Shown: in pieces, positions 52,184 through 59,903 of the stretch | How the letters are laid out: each line of letters starts with the position of its first letter | How positions within the stretch are numbered: the stretch's first letter is position 1 | Assembly (NCBI GenBank): GCA_031993545.1 | Contig: DAMAHZ010000001.1 | Span: 62,001-126,000 of the forward strand | Direction: 5' to 3' | DNA length: 64,000 nt | From: UBA1535 sp002323775 | GTDB taxonomy: Bacteria > Bacillota > Clostridia > Tissierellales > Sedimentibacteraceae | Notes under the pieces: model-generated | Databases searched by the model: none | The model's input: the letters and a program-made list of their open reading frames with translations, nothing else | Told to the model about the DNA's origin: nothing | Translations under genes and position numbers: made by a program

Positions 52184-53761
52184 ATGGCTAAAACTAATTG
52201 GCAAGACCCTAGAACTGGCGAGATTATCTCTCCTCATATATCCGGACTTCAAGAAGCCGTTGGAAAACTAGAGGAAAGCATAGGTATCGAAACTATAACC
52301 GAAACAAATATGCAATTGTCAGAGGTTTTTATTTCAGGTAATGATAGGTATAGAATATATCAAGCACCAGAAGGAAAAAGAAACTGGCTAATCTCCCCTG
52401 CTCCAATAATCAAAAAAAATGGAGTTAATATAACTAATGATTTTGAGATTGACTATGGCGGCGGAGCTGTTGTTTTTACAAACCCTATAACTGAAAGCGA
52501 TGTTTTAACAGCAGATGTTAAACACACTATTAAAACTGAAAATGTTTTAACCAAGCAAGATTACGCATCTAAATCCGAAGCCGAGGTCGGTGCTGATAAT
52601 ACAAAAGTTATGACACCCTTAAAAGTTAGAGAGTTTTTTATAGCCAACGGTGGTGGAAGTGGTGGAGTTACTAACGTAGTATTTCAAAGCGGAAAGAAAT
52701 ATTATAAATTTACAGCAACTGATGCAGTTAATAATTTTGAGATACCAAGCGAGTTATTTAATCCCGCTAATGATGTTGTTGAATTAATTCATGGTGGAAA
52801 TATACCACTAATTAAAGATGAAAATTATACATTAGTAGGCAATTTAGTAACTTTTATAGGTTATTCTTTAGATATAGGTGATGATATACATTGTTTGATA
52901 ACCAATACAGCTTATAGCTACAATGCTTTAAGCGATAAGCCTGATTTAAGTAATATAGTAAGATACAGTGAAGCTGAGTTAGGCACTCCGATTAGCGTTA
53001 ATGCTAATACTTTAGGTGGACAATTACCTAGTTATTATGCTAAATCAGATGATTTTTCTAATACTAACAATAAAGTAGGCGTACTTGAGACAAATATTGA
53101 AGAAAAAACAGACAAGGATAAAGTTTATTCTTTAAATTACGAATATTATAAAAACTTACCTAGTGGGGCGGATTTAAATGAGTATAAAAATCCAAATGTA
53201 TATGCTTGGACAAGTAATTCTATACCACCGACCCTTATAAATGCTCCTACAGAATTAACTGACTCTGGTGCATACGGAAAACTTATCGTTGAACACGGCA
53301 GAAACTATTATGATTTAATTTTACAAACGCTAAAATTTACTAAATCAAAAAAAAGTTATGAATTTGTTAGATATTTTGCTTCAGATATAGGGTGGTGTAG
53401 TTGGCAAGAAATAGCCACAACAGAAAAAATAGATATTTTACTAACAGCTAACACAGGATATAAAATAACACATCAAGAATGTTATAAAATTAATAATTTA
53501 ATTTTTATAAATGCGAGATTTAAAAAATCAGATGATGGACTTTTTACAGACATACATAATCCAGTAATGGTTGCAACTTTGCCTTATATGCCAAAAACTT
53601 TTAATGTACAGTTATCTACAGTAACTGGCATAGCTTCAGGAAGTCCCGCTATATCTAATAGTTCGGCATACATAAGCTTAACTGGTACTCTTTTGATAAT
53701 GTTTAAGAAGATTACTTACGACTGTGATTACATATCTGTATCAGGTAGCTTTGCTATATAG
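52184..53761 (+). CDS. Tail fibre / receptor-binding protein 1, with knob domain
   Basis: 525 residues from the ATG at 52184 (an in-frame TTG at 52172 lies inside the ribosome-binding region). N-terminal attachment region 'WQDPRTGEIISPHISGLQEAVGKLEESIG', a central stretch, then a pyocin-knob-like domain ('KNPNVYAWTSNSIPPTLINAPTELTDSGAYGKLIVEHG...YFASDIGWCSWQEIATTEKI') and a beta-rich C-terminal tip (~430-525). The tip should bind the host surface. A conserved DNA motif (53411-53428) sits at the knob-tip junction. Confidence 0.72.
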   Translation: MAKTNWQDPRTGEIISPHISGLQEAVGKLEESIGIETITETNMQLSEVFISGNDRYRIYQAPEGKRNWLISPAPIIKKNGVNITNDFEIDYGGGAVVFTNPITESDVLTADVKHTIKTENVLTKQDYASKSEAEVGADNTKVMTPLKVREFFIANGGGSGGVTNVVFQSGKKYYKFTATDAVNNFEIPSELFNPANDVVELIHGGNIPLIKDENYTLVGNLVTFIGYSLDIGDDIHCLITNTAYSYNALSDKPDLSNIVRYSEAELGTPISVNANTLGGQLPSYYAKSDDFSNTNNKVGVLETNIEEKTDKDKVYSLNYEYYKNLPSGADLNEYKNPNVYAWTSNSIPPTLINAPTELTDSGAYGKLIVEHGRNYYDLILQTLKFTKSKKSYEFVRYFASDIGWCSWQEIATTEKIDILLTANTGYKITHQECYKINNLIFINARFKKSDDGLFTDIHNPVMVATLPYMPKTFNVQLSTVTGIASGSPAISNSSAYISLTGTLLIMFKKITYDCDYISVSGSFAI

Positions 53762-53770
53762 GAGGTAAAT

Positions 53771-54184
53771 ATGCAAATATGGAAAATAGATTATAAAGGA
53801 TTTTTTACAGAGAGTATGATTATTAATGAAGAAGAATTAACTGAACTAGATATTGTTGCTCCTGTAAATACTGATGAAACAAATACATTTTATAAACCTA
53901 AATGGAATGGCATGGAGTGGATAGAAGGTGCAACAGCAGAAGAAATAGCAGAGTGGAATGAACAACAAAACTCCCCTCCCTTATCTAAACAAATAGAAGA
54001 TTTAAAAACTCAAATCGCTGAAACAGACTATCAAATCATAAAATGTTATGAATACAATTTAGTCAACAAAGAACTACCTTATGATGTAGAATCGCTACAT
54101 ATTTATAGACAAGCTTTAAGAGATGAAATAAACCAGTTAGAATTACAAGAACAAGGAGGTGTTGATAATGCCAGAAACATATAG
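53771..54184 (+). CDS. Fibre-associated chaperone-like protein, type A copy 1
   Basis: 137 residues; AGGAGGTAAAT before the ATG. N-terminal beta part ('MQIWKIDYKGFFTESMIIN', 'NTFYKPKWNGMEWIEGATAEEIAEWN') and a helical C-terminal half. The KPKWN...W.EGATAEEIAEWN block recurs in the type A copy at 56106. Follows a fibre gene directly and overlaps the next fibre gene, as tail-fibre assembly proteins do. Confidence 0.6.
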   Translation: MQIWKIDYKGFFTESMIINEEELTELDIVAPVNTDETNTFYKPKWNGMEWIEGATAEEIAEWNEQQNSPPLSKQIEDLKTQIAETDYQIIKCYEYNLVNKELPYDVESLHIYRQALRDEINQLELQEQGGVDNARNI

Positions 54185-54899
54185 TACAACACTTAAACAT
54201 GATAATGGAATTGACTATCTTGCCCCTCGTACCATAGCAGACAATGTTAGTATGGTAGACGGTAGAACGGTAGAAGTTAATGTATCTGAAATAAAGCAGG
54301 AATTGGAACAGAAAGCGGATAAACAATGGATGCCTGATAATTGGAAAACAGAAAGCGACTTACCTAGCGCTTATCCTAATAAAACTACAACTATTTTTTA
54401 TGCTAATAATTTTTTAGGATTTTCTGTTTGTATTGTAGAGACTAAAATAATAAGTCCATATATGGGAATTCAAACGATATCATCAAATAGTGCATATGGT
54501 GGTACACAACTTAAATATCGGCTTGTTGAAACCACTAATTGGGGAACAGCAAGGACAATAGCCACAACAGAAAAAATAAACATATCTGATAGGCTATTAA
54601 ATGGATGGGTGGTAGCAGACAATTCATATTTAACATTAACCGTTAGTGGTAAAACAGCACATATTAGCGGTAAAATAAAAGATGGTGTTAGAGCAAAAAA
54701 CACTGCTGTTTTTACTTTGCCAGACGGTATTAGACCAAGCTTATATATGGTAAAATTAGTATATTCTCAGGCAGCTACTCCACTTAATGTTGGTTTACTT
54801 CGATTAGATAATAATCTCCCAAATGTAATAGTTGAAAATAATTATGATTTAGCTTCAGCAGTTCATTATGTAATTGATTTTTCATTCCCAATAATTTAG
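54168..54899 (+). CDS. Tail fibre / receptor-binding protein 2
   Basis: 243 residues from the ATG at 54168 (AGGAGGTG upstream; the frame also opens at 54159). Short N-terminal attachment region, then 'LEQKADKQWMPDNWKTESDLPSAYPNKTTTIFYA' and 'LVETTNWGTARTIATTEKINISDRLLNG' knob-like parts and a beta-rich tip. The KADKQWM segment is shared with fibre 4 and the ATTEK motif with the others. Overlaps the preceding chaperone gene by 17 bp. Confidence 0.65.
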   Translation: MPETYSTTLKHDNGIDYLAPRTIADNVSMVDGRTVEVNVSEIKQELEQKADKQWMPDNWKTESDLPSAYPNKTTTIFYANNFLGFSVCIVETKIISPYMGIQTISSNSAYGGTQLKYRLVETTNWGTARTIATTEKINISDRLLNGWVVADNSYLTLTVSGKTAHISGKIKDGVRAKNTAVFTLPDGIRPSLYMVKLVYSQAATPLNVGLLRLDNNLPNVIVENNYDLASAVHYVIDFSFPII

Positions 54900-54908
54900 G
54901 AGGTAAAT

Positions 54909-55172
54909 ATGACAAGAGAACAATTAAAACAACAATATATATTTGTAGATGGAATGACATTTACTCCTAGATATGAATATAAACAAATAGAAGGTATAGA
55001 AAATGGCAAAACAATACTTGTTGATGATTACACTATAACCGCTACAGCACAAGAAGTATATGCAGAATGGCAAACACAACAAAACACTGTAGCTTTGCCA
55101 ACAGAGCAAGATAAATTACAAGCACAGGCAACTTATACAGCCATGATGACAGATACGTTATTGGAGGTTTAA
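54909..55172 (+). CDS. Fibre-associated chaperone-like protein, type B copy 1
   Basis: 87 residues; the same AGGAGGTAAAT leader as type A copy 1. C-terminal 'LPTEQDKLQAQATYTAMMTDTLLEV' matches small phage proteins found just before XkdX, and TEQDK recurs in the type B copy at 57823. Helical C-terminus, probably a fibre-assembly helper. Confidence 0.55.
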   Translation: MTREQLKQQYIFVDGMTFTPRYEYKQIEGIENGKTILVDDYTITATAQEVYAEWQTQQNTVALPTEQDKLQAQATYTAMMTDTLLEV

Positions 55173-55173
55173 T

Positions 55174-55302
55174 ATATTTGATAAAATAAAAAAATGGTAT
55201 GAATTAAACTTATGGAATAAGGTTATGGTTGGAAATGCTGTTAAAAAAGAAGTTATAACAGCGGAAAAATATGAGTTGATAACAAGCGAAAGTTATTTAT
55301 AA
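55174..55302 (+). CDS. XkdX-family phage protein, copy 1, with an ATA start
   Basis: 42 residues: (M)FDKIKKWYELNLWNKVMV... ending ITSESYL, a clear XkdX pattern (FxxIKxxYxxGLW...VITxEEYxxIT). GGAGG (55163-55167) lies 6 bases before ATA (55174-55176), and no usual start codon is in frame. Second case in this island of an ATA start. XkdX proteins are tiny and of unknown function, found in tail clusters of Firmicutes phages. Confidence 0.65.
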   Translation: MFDKIKKWYELNLWNKVMVGNAVKKEVITAEKYELITSESYL

Positions 55303-55371
55303 TAATGTCCGAATTATAAAAATAAAGCGTACATTATTAATTTATAAAAATAGTAAAGGAGAAAATCTTTT

Positions 55372-56094
55372 ATGAGACCTAAAGTATTAATAGATATAAA
55401 AAATATTGAAAACAAAATAGACAAAATTTCAATCGTTGACGACTTGATAACTGGGGGTTCTGATAAAGTGTCAAGTGCTGAAACTGTAAAAGTGCTTAAT
55501 GCGAATATGGAACAAATTACGGACAAAGGATATGTTGATAGAATAACAAAAAGTACACTTGATGAATGTAATGAAAATGGAAAATACACGGTGGTATTAT
55601 CTGGCGTTGCAGGTTTTGTTAATGGCACATATTGCGTTGATGTGACTAAGTATAGTTCTATAATTTATGTACAGCGTATTTACAGAGTAAATCCGTCTAT
55701 AGATTCTTATATTAGAGTTGTAAATGGTAGTGATATAGTTTTAGGTAAAATAGCCACAACAGGAAAAATAGAGATTTCATTTCCATTCAATAGTGGTTAT
55801 GTTATAGGCTCAAGTACTTGGAAAAGTAAAGTAGTTAAAAATTCATTAGATGAAGTTAAATATTATGTAAATTGCAAACCATCTACTAGCAATTTTGTCG
55901 AGGGTGCTACAATAATTGGAACTATACCAACAGGATATAGACCGACAGAAACAATAGGTATCCCATTACGCACAGCCTCGCTAGATACCGGAACTGCTAT
56001 GTTGACATTAGACTCAAACGGCATTGTAACAGTTTTAATAAAAGGACAAGTGTCATTAGTCACGGGAATAATTACTTATGATACTGATAAATAA
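55372..56094 (+). CDS. Tail fibre / receptor-binding protein 3
   Basis: 240 residues; AAAGGAG before the ATG. Starts 'MRPKVLIDIKNIENKIDKISIVDDLITGGSDKVSSAETVKVLNANM', a trimerising-fibre-like helical stretch, then a beta-rich body with 'VLGKIATTGKIEISFPF' containing the shared DNA motif (55750-55767). The C-terminal 'GATIIGTIPTGYRPTETIGIPLRTASLDTGTAMLTLDSNGIVTVLIKG' is typical of phage tip domains. Confidence 0.65.
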   Translation: MRPKVLIDIKNIENKIDKISIVDDLITGGSDKVSSAETVKVLNANMEQITDKGYVDRITKSTLDECNENGKYTVVLSGVAGFVNGTYCVDVTKYSSIIYVQRIYRVNPSIDSYIRVVNGSDIVLGKIATTGKIEISFPFNSGYVIGSSTWKSKVVKNSLDEVKYYVNCKPSTSNFVEGATIIGTIPTGYRPTETIGIPLRTASLDTGTAMLTLDSNGIVTVLIKGQVSLVTGIITYDTDK

Positions 56095-56105
56095 GGGGTG
56101 ATTTA

Positions 56106-56342
56106 ATGTTTGGAATTGTAATAAATAAACAAGGATATAAAATTGAATTTGTAGCTTTAAATGAAGATGATACAGTTCAATTTTATGAGTTAAAAGACAA
56201 CGAACAGGTAATTAAAAAAGATTGGAATGTTGCTAATGTAATGATTAAACCTAAGTGGAACTTTGATACATTAATTTGGGAAGAAACAGCAACACAAGAA
56301 GAAATAGCAGAATATAACAATAACATAATGTCCGCATTATAA
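56106..56342 (+). CDS. Fibre-associated chaperone-like protein, type A copy 2, with a fused XkdX tail
   Basis: 78 residues; GGGGTGA before the ATG. 'IKPKWNFDTLIWEETATQEEIAEYNNN' corresponds to type A copy 1. The last residues, IMSAL, and the 35 bases after the stop match the end of the XkdX genes, suggesting that a deletion joined this gene to the end of a lost XkdX gene. It is shorter than copy 1, lacking the helical half. Confidence 0.6.
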   Translation: MFGIVINKQGYKIEFVALNEDDTVQFYELKDNEQVIKKDWNVANVMIKPKWNFDTLIWEETATQEEIAEYNNNIMSAL

Positions 56343-56394
56343 ACATAAAACGGATTAAAATAAGAAATCTAAACTTTTTTTAAGGAGAAAAGAA

Positions 56395-57813
56395 ATGAGT
56401 AAACCTATTGGATTAGATTTTAATAATAGAATTACATATTTAGAAAGTAATAAAGCGGATAAAACAATAAAAATTTTAGATATAACGGATTTGGTTAATT
56501 TATCTAGCAGAGATTATACAACGTATATTATAGGTAGTATCCTACCAACAAATAGTCCACCTGGCGGAACTGCTTGGAGTTTATTAGAATATATACCCAT
56601 TAATATTGATTATGCAAAATTGGTGTGGACTAATTTTGGATCAGCTATAGAAACAAGAGGTAAATCATTTGAAGCTGTATTAGACATTACAAATAAAATA
56701 TTTTTGTACGCTTGGAAGCCAATTATCAAAAAGGAAGATTTGGAACAAAAAGCGGACAAAGATAAAATAATAAGTGCAAGTAATAAAATATATCAAATTG
56801 GAGAAATACAAAATTATATTGTTACAACAACATTTGAATTAAATTGTTTTTTATCTGGATTTTACTTAGATGGAAATGATAATAATGCTTTTACCAGTGG
56901 TGTCTTATCTATTGCTAAAAGAAATGCAGTATCTGTGAGCACAATTAAAGGAACTTTAAATATTTTGCAAATAAATAACGCAACATCCCCTTACAAATGC
57001 AAAATTCAAATCACTGATAAAGGAAAAATATACACAATAAGTGATAGCTATATGAACTTTGCGCGATTAATGGTATTAACAAAGACTGATAACATAGTAA
57101 TATATAATAGTCCAATTTTATCATCTATAGATGGCAATGTAATTTGGGACAGTGAATTAAATGAAGCAAATATTGCTACAAATATAGACTTAGAACAAAA
57201 AGCGGACAAACAATGGATGGTTGATGGATGGAAAACTGAAACTGCATTGCCAAATGATTATCCAGATGGTACGACTTACTTCAATAGCGGAAGTTCTGCA
57301 TTTAATGCGTTAGGTTATGTTGTTATAAAAACAGTAAAGAAAACAGGTATGGTTAAACAAACTATATTTAGAGATTATGCAACAGCAAAGGGAGAATATG
57401 TTCGCTACAATAAAACATATGATAATAAAAGTCCGGATTATAATAAATGGACACCTTGGGAGAAAATAGCCACAACAGATAAATTAGATACTTTATGGAG
57501 CGGTAATGTAAGTTTATCTACTACACCACAGACAATAACTGTGTCTCAAGACTTAACTAATTATAATTACCTATTAATATCTCATGGTAGTGGTGTTAGT
57601 ACAAGTGGTGGAGTAAGTGAGGGGACAAGTGCAGGAGAATTTATTTTGAGACCTCTAAATATTGAAGATTTTGCGAACGGTGTAAATATGTATACTTATA
57701 TACATGGTGTAAAAGTTGTATTGCAACGTATAAGTGCAACAACTATAAGTATCTGGTCTAGTGCAAATTTATCTCTCTTTAGACGTATAAAAGGTGTTAA
57801 GATTGGAGGATAA
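56395..57813 (+). CDS. Tail fibre / receptor-binding protein 4, with knob domain
   Basis: 472 residues; AAGGAG before the ATG. 'LEQKADK' occurs twice (about 118 and 267). A knob-like region 'WMVDGWKTETALPNDYPDGTTYFNSGSSAFNALGYVVIKT...YNKWTPWEKIATTDKLDTLW' is followed by a beta-rich tip ('LLISHGSGVSTSGGVSEGTSAGEFILRPLNIEDF'). Contains the shared motif at 57466-57483. Confidence 0.7.
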   Translation: MSKPIGLDFNNRITYLESNKADKTIKILDITDLVNLSSRDYTTYIIGSILPTNSPPGGTAWSLLEYIPINIDYAKLVWTNFGSAIETRGKSFEAVLDITNKIFLYAWKPIIKKEDLEQKADKDKIISASNKIYQIGEIQNYIVTTTFELNCFLSGFYLDGNDNNAFTSGVLSIAKRNAVSVSTIKGTLNILQINNATSPYKCKIQITDKGKIYTISDSYMNFARLMVLTKTDNIVIYNSPILSSIDGNVIWDSELNEANIATNIDLEQKADKQWMVDGWKTETALPNDYPDGTTYFNSGSSAFNALGYVVIKTVKKTGMVKQTIFRDYATAKGEYVRYNKTYDNKSPDYNKWTPWEKIATTDKLDTLWSGNVSLSTTPQTITVSQDLTNYNYLLISHGSGVSTSGGVSEGTSAGEFILRPLNIEDFANGVNMYTYIHGVKVVLQRISATTISIWSSANLSLFRRIKGVKIGG

Positions 57814-57822
57814 TATAAAAAA

Positions 57823-58128
57823 ATGCAAGAAGATATATTGATTAATTATGATTTATTTATAACTAAACAAGCTGAAAATGGAGCAATATTAGAATATAGT
57901 TTGTACGAGCAAAAGCATAATATAAGCATTGACAATTTAGCGAGTTTAAAAGTAACAGAAGATATTGACTATTGTAACTATAAATTAGTTAATAATGAAT
58001 TAATTGAGTTGACAGATGAAGAAAAACAAGCGTTAATTCCTACTCTAGCACCAACAGAGCAAGACAAAGTAAATGCTAGTTTAATGCTAGAAATAGCAAA
58101 ACTTAAAGCAAAGGTAGGTACTGTATAA
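57823..58128 (+). CDS. Fibre-associated chaperone-like protein, type B copy 2
   Basis: 101 residues; GGAGG 10 or so bases before the ATG. 'LTDEEKQALIPTLAPTEQDKVNASLMLEIAKLKAKVGTV' is the type B C-terminal pattern. The stop overlaps the XkdX copy 2 start (TAATG). Confidence 0.55.
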   Translation: MQEDILINYDLFITKQAENGAILEYSLYEQKHNISIDNLASLKVTEDIDYCNYKLVNNELIELTDEEKQALIPTLAPTEQDKVNASLMLEIAKLKAKVGTV

Positions 58129-58253
58129 TGGATAAAGATTTAATTAAAATGTATTATCAAATGGGTTTATTTACAGTAGCTGACTTAGATATATTTGTTA
58201 TGGCTGGTTATATAACAGAAATAGAAAAGCAAGAGATAATGTACGAATTATAA
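58128..58253 (+). CDS. XkdX-family phage protein, copy 2
   Basis: 41 residues, MDKDLIKMYYQMGLFTVADL... ending IMYEL. ATG start overlapping the previous stop. A clear XkdX pattern and the intact reference for the 3' motif scarred in copies 1 and 2. Confidence 0.75.
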   Translation: MDKDLIKMYYQMGLFTVADLDIFVMAGYITEIEKQEIMYEL

Positions 58254-58294
58254 ACATTTTACGGATAAAATAATAATTTAAAAGGCATAAAAAG

Positions 58295-58320
58295 ACACTA
58301 TTAATAGTGTTATTTTTTTA
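58295..58320 (+). terminator. Terminator between the fibre and lysis blocks
   Basis: ACACTA (58295-58300) pairs with TAGTGT (58305-58310) across TTAA, followed by TATTTTTTTA. Confidence 0.6.
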
Positions 58321-58344
58321 CCTTTAGAAAAAACGAGGTGAAAC

Positions 58345-58602
58345 ATGACTGTAGAAATAAGTATTTTGATAGCAATTGTAGGTTGCTTTGTAGGATTAGC
58401 TGGATTTTTAAGAAGTCGTGACGGTAAAATAGCAGCAGATTCAGAGTGGAAAGGTGAAGTTAATACTCAATTAAGAACAATAATTGATATTAACACAGGA
58501 GTTAGAAAAGACGTAGAGGGTATTGAATCAAGACTTGGAAAACTTGAAAACAGAGTGTCTAAAATAGAAAGCAAGTGTGAAGTTAATCATGTCGAGAGGT
58601 AA
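58345..58602 (+). CDS. Holin-associated small membrane protein (XhlA/BhlA-like)
   Basis: 85 residues; CGAGGTGAAAC before the ATG. One membrane helix (about 4-22) and an amphipathic coiled C-terminus ('DINTGVRKDVEGIESRLGKLENRVSKIE'), the layout of XhlA-type proteins that aid holin-driven lysis. First gene of the lysis block. Confidence 0.55.
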   Translation: MTVEISILIAIVGCFVGLAGFLRSRDGKIAADSEWKGEVNTQLRTIIDINTGVRKDVEGIESRLGKLENRVSKIESKCEVNHVER

Positions 58603-58846
58603 TAAGACCAATAAACTTAAAATGGAATTTAGCAAAAAAATATTATTAACAGCTTTTATAGTTGCTATAATCGTATTGATATTATCTTTTATACTAATGT
58701 ATGTAATAAGGGACTTATCTCCTCTAAGTTATATAATTACAGGGATAATGACAGTAATAACAACAGCTACAAGCTTTTATTTTTGGAAGGCTAAAAATGA
58801 AAATATGGCTAAAAATAAATACTATAAAGAGGATGTTGAAGAATGA
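58589..58846 (+). CDS. Small two-helix membrane protein of the lysis block
   Basis: 85 residues from the ATG at 58589, overlapping the previous gene. Two membrane helices (about 16-37 and 45-62) and a basic N-terminus. A second ATG at 58622 is possible. Its stop overlaps the holin start (ATGA). May be a second holin or an antiholin; not a recognised family. Confidence 0.5.
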   Translation: MSRGNKTNKLKMEFSKKILLTAFIVAIIVLILSFILMYVIRDLSPLSYIITGIMTVITTATSFYFWKAKNENMAKNKYYKEDVEE

Positions 58847-59085
58847 TAAACTGGAAACAAAAACTAACAAGTAGAAAGTTTTGGACTGCATTGATTGGTT
58901 TTATTACAGCTATAATGGTAGCACTTAATTTTAACCATCTGCAAATAGAGCAAGTTGTAGCAATAATAACAGGAGCCTCAACACTTATAGCGTATATAAT
59001 CGGCGAGGGCATTGTAGATGCTGCAAGAATAAAAAATGAAAGTGTAATAGAAGATGAATTTAAAAAAGCAGATACTAACAAATAA
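58843..59085 (+). CDS. Phage holin
   Basis: 80 residues with 'MINWKQKLTSRKFWTALIGFITAIM', a pattern of clostridial phage holins, two membrane helices (about 13-30 and 38-55) and a charged C-terminal tail. Holins form the membrane lesion that releases endolysin. The endolysin start lies within its 3' end. Confidence 0.75.
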   Translation: MINWKQKLTSRKFWTALIGFITAIMVALNFNHLQIEQVVAIITGASTLIAYIIGEGIVDAARIKNESVIEDEFKKADTNK

Positions 59086-59851
59086 TGAATGCTATAAAAT
59101 AGGACAAAAGCACATAGTAAAAGGTATAATTGTACATTCGACTGGTGCAAATAATCCAAACCTTAGCAGATATGTCGGTCCTGATGATGGACTCTTGGGA
59201 GTTGTGAACTCTAATAACTGGAATCAATTTAGACCAAATAGCAGACAAGTCTGTGTGCATGCTTTTATTGGAAAATTAAAGGATGGAAGTATCGCAACCT
59301 ATCAAACTTTACCATGGAACATGGTAGGCTGGCATTCTGGCTCTGGTCATTTAGGGTCTTTTAAAAACGCTAACAATACTGGATATATAGGATTTGAAAT
59401 TTGCGAAGATAATCTAACTGACCAAACTTATTTTAATAGTGTTTATAAAGAGGCTATTGAGCTATGCGCATATTTGTGTAAAGAATACAAGCTCAATCCT
59501 ATAAGTGACATAATTTGCCACAGTGAGGGATACACAAAGGGTATAGCCTCTAATCACGCAGATGTAATGCACTGGTTTCCATTGCATGGTAAAAGTATGG
59601 ATATGTTTAGACAAGATGTGTTAAAGGAATTAACTAAACTAAAAAACTCTACTACAGGAGATGATGAAAATATGATTAGATATAACGAATTAGATGAAAT
59701 ACCAAAAGATTATAGACCTACAATTGAAAAAATGATAAAAAATGGATATCTAAAAGGCAAAGGTAACGGAACGCTATTAAAGCTTGATATAAGCGAGGAT
59801 ATGGTGAGAAGTTATGTATTTATGGACAGGGCTGGAATTTGGGGAAAATAA
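59054..59851 (+). CDS. Endolysin, N-acetylmuramoyl-L-alanine amidase (amidase_2)
   Basis: 265 residues, starting inside the holin gene (32-bp overlap); start matches the family N-terminus (MxIKxxILTxNECYK). Amidase_2 domain with zinc ligand His28 (IVHSTGAN), 'VCVHAFIG' and the second His/catalytic region 'IICHSEGYTKGIASNHADVMHWF'. A small C-terminal domain (~210-265, 'IRYNELDEIPKDYRPTIEKMIKNGYLKGKG') resembles the wall-binding module of clostridial phage endolysins. It cuts the MurNAc-L-Ala bond. Confidence 0.9.
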   Translation: MNLKKQILTNNECYKIGQKHIVKGIIVHSTGANNPNLSRYVGPDDGLLGVVNSNNWNQFRPNSRQVCVHAFIGKLKDGSIATYQTLPWNMVGWHSGSGHLGSFKNANNTGYIGFEICEDNLTDQTYFNSVYKEAIELCAYLCKEYKLNPISDIICHSEGYTKGIASNHADVMHWFPLHGKSMDMFRQDVLKELTKLKNSTTGDDENMIRYNELDEIPKDYRPTIEKMIKNGYLKGKGNGTLLKLDISEDMVRSYVFMDRAGIWGK

Positions 59852-59855
59852 CTAT

Positions 59856-59890
59856 AAAAGGCAGATATCAATCTGTCTTTTATTTTTTTA
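59856..59890 (+). terminator. Terminator after the lysis block
   Basis: AAAAGGCAGAT (59856-59866) pairs with ATCTGTCTTTT (59871-59881) with one G-T pair, followed by ATTTTTTTA. Confidence 0.75.
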
Positions 59891-59903
59891 AGTAGGTGTT
59901 ATT

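Noticed and set aside
52184..58253. Diversity-generating retroelement acting on the fibre genes
   Set aside because: No reverse transcriptase, Avd or template repeat is seen in the window.
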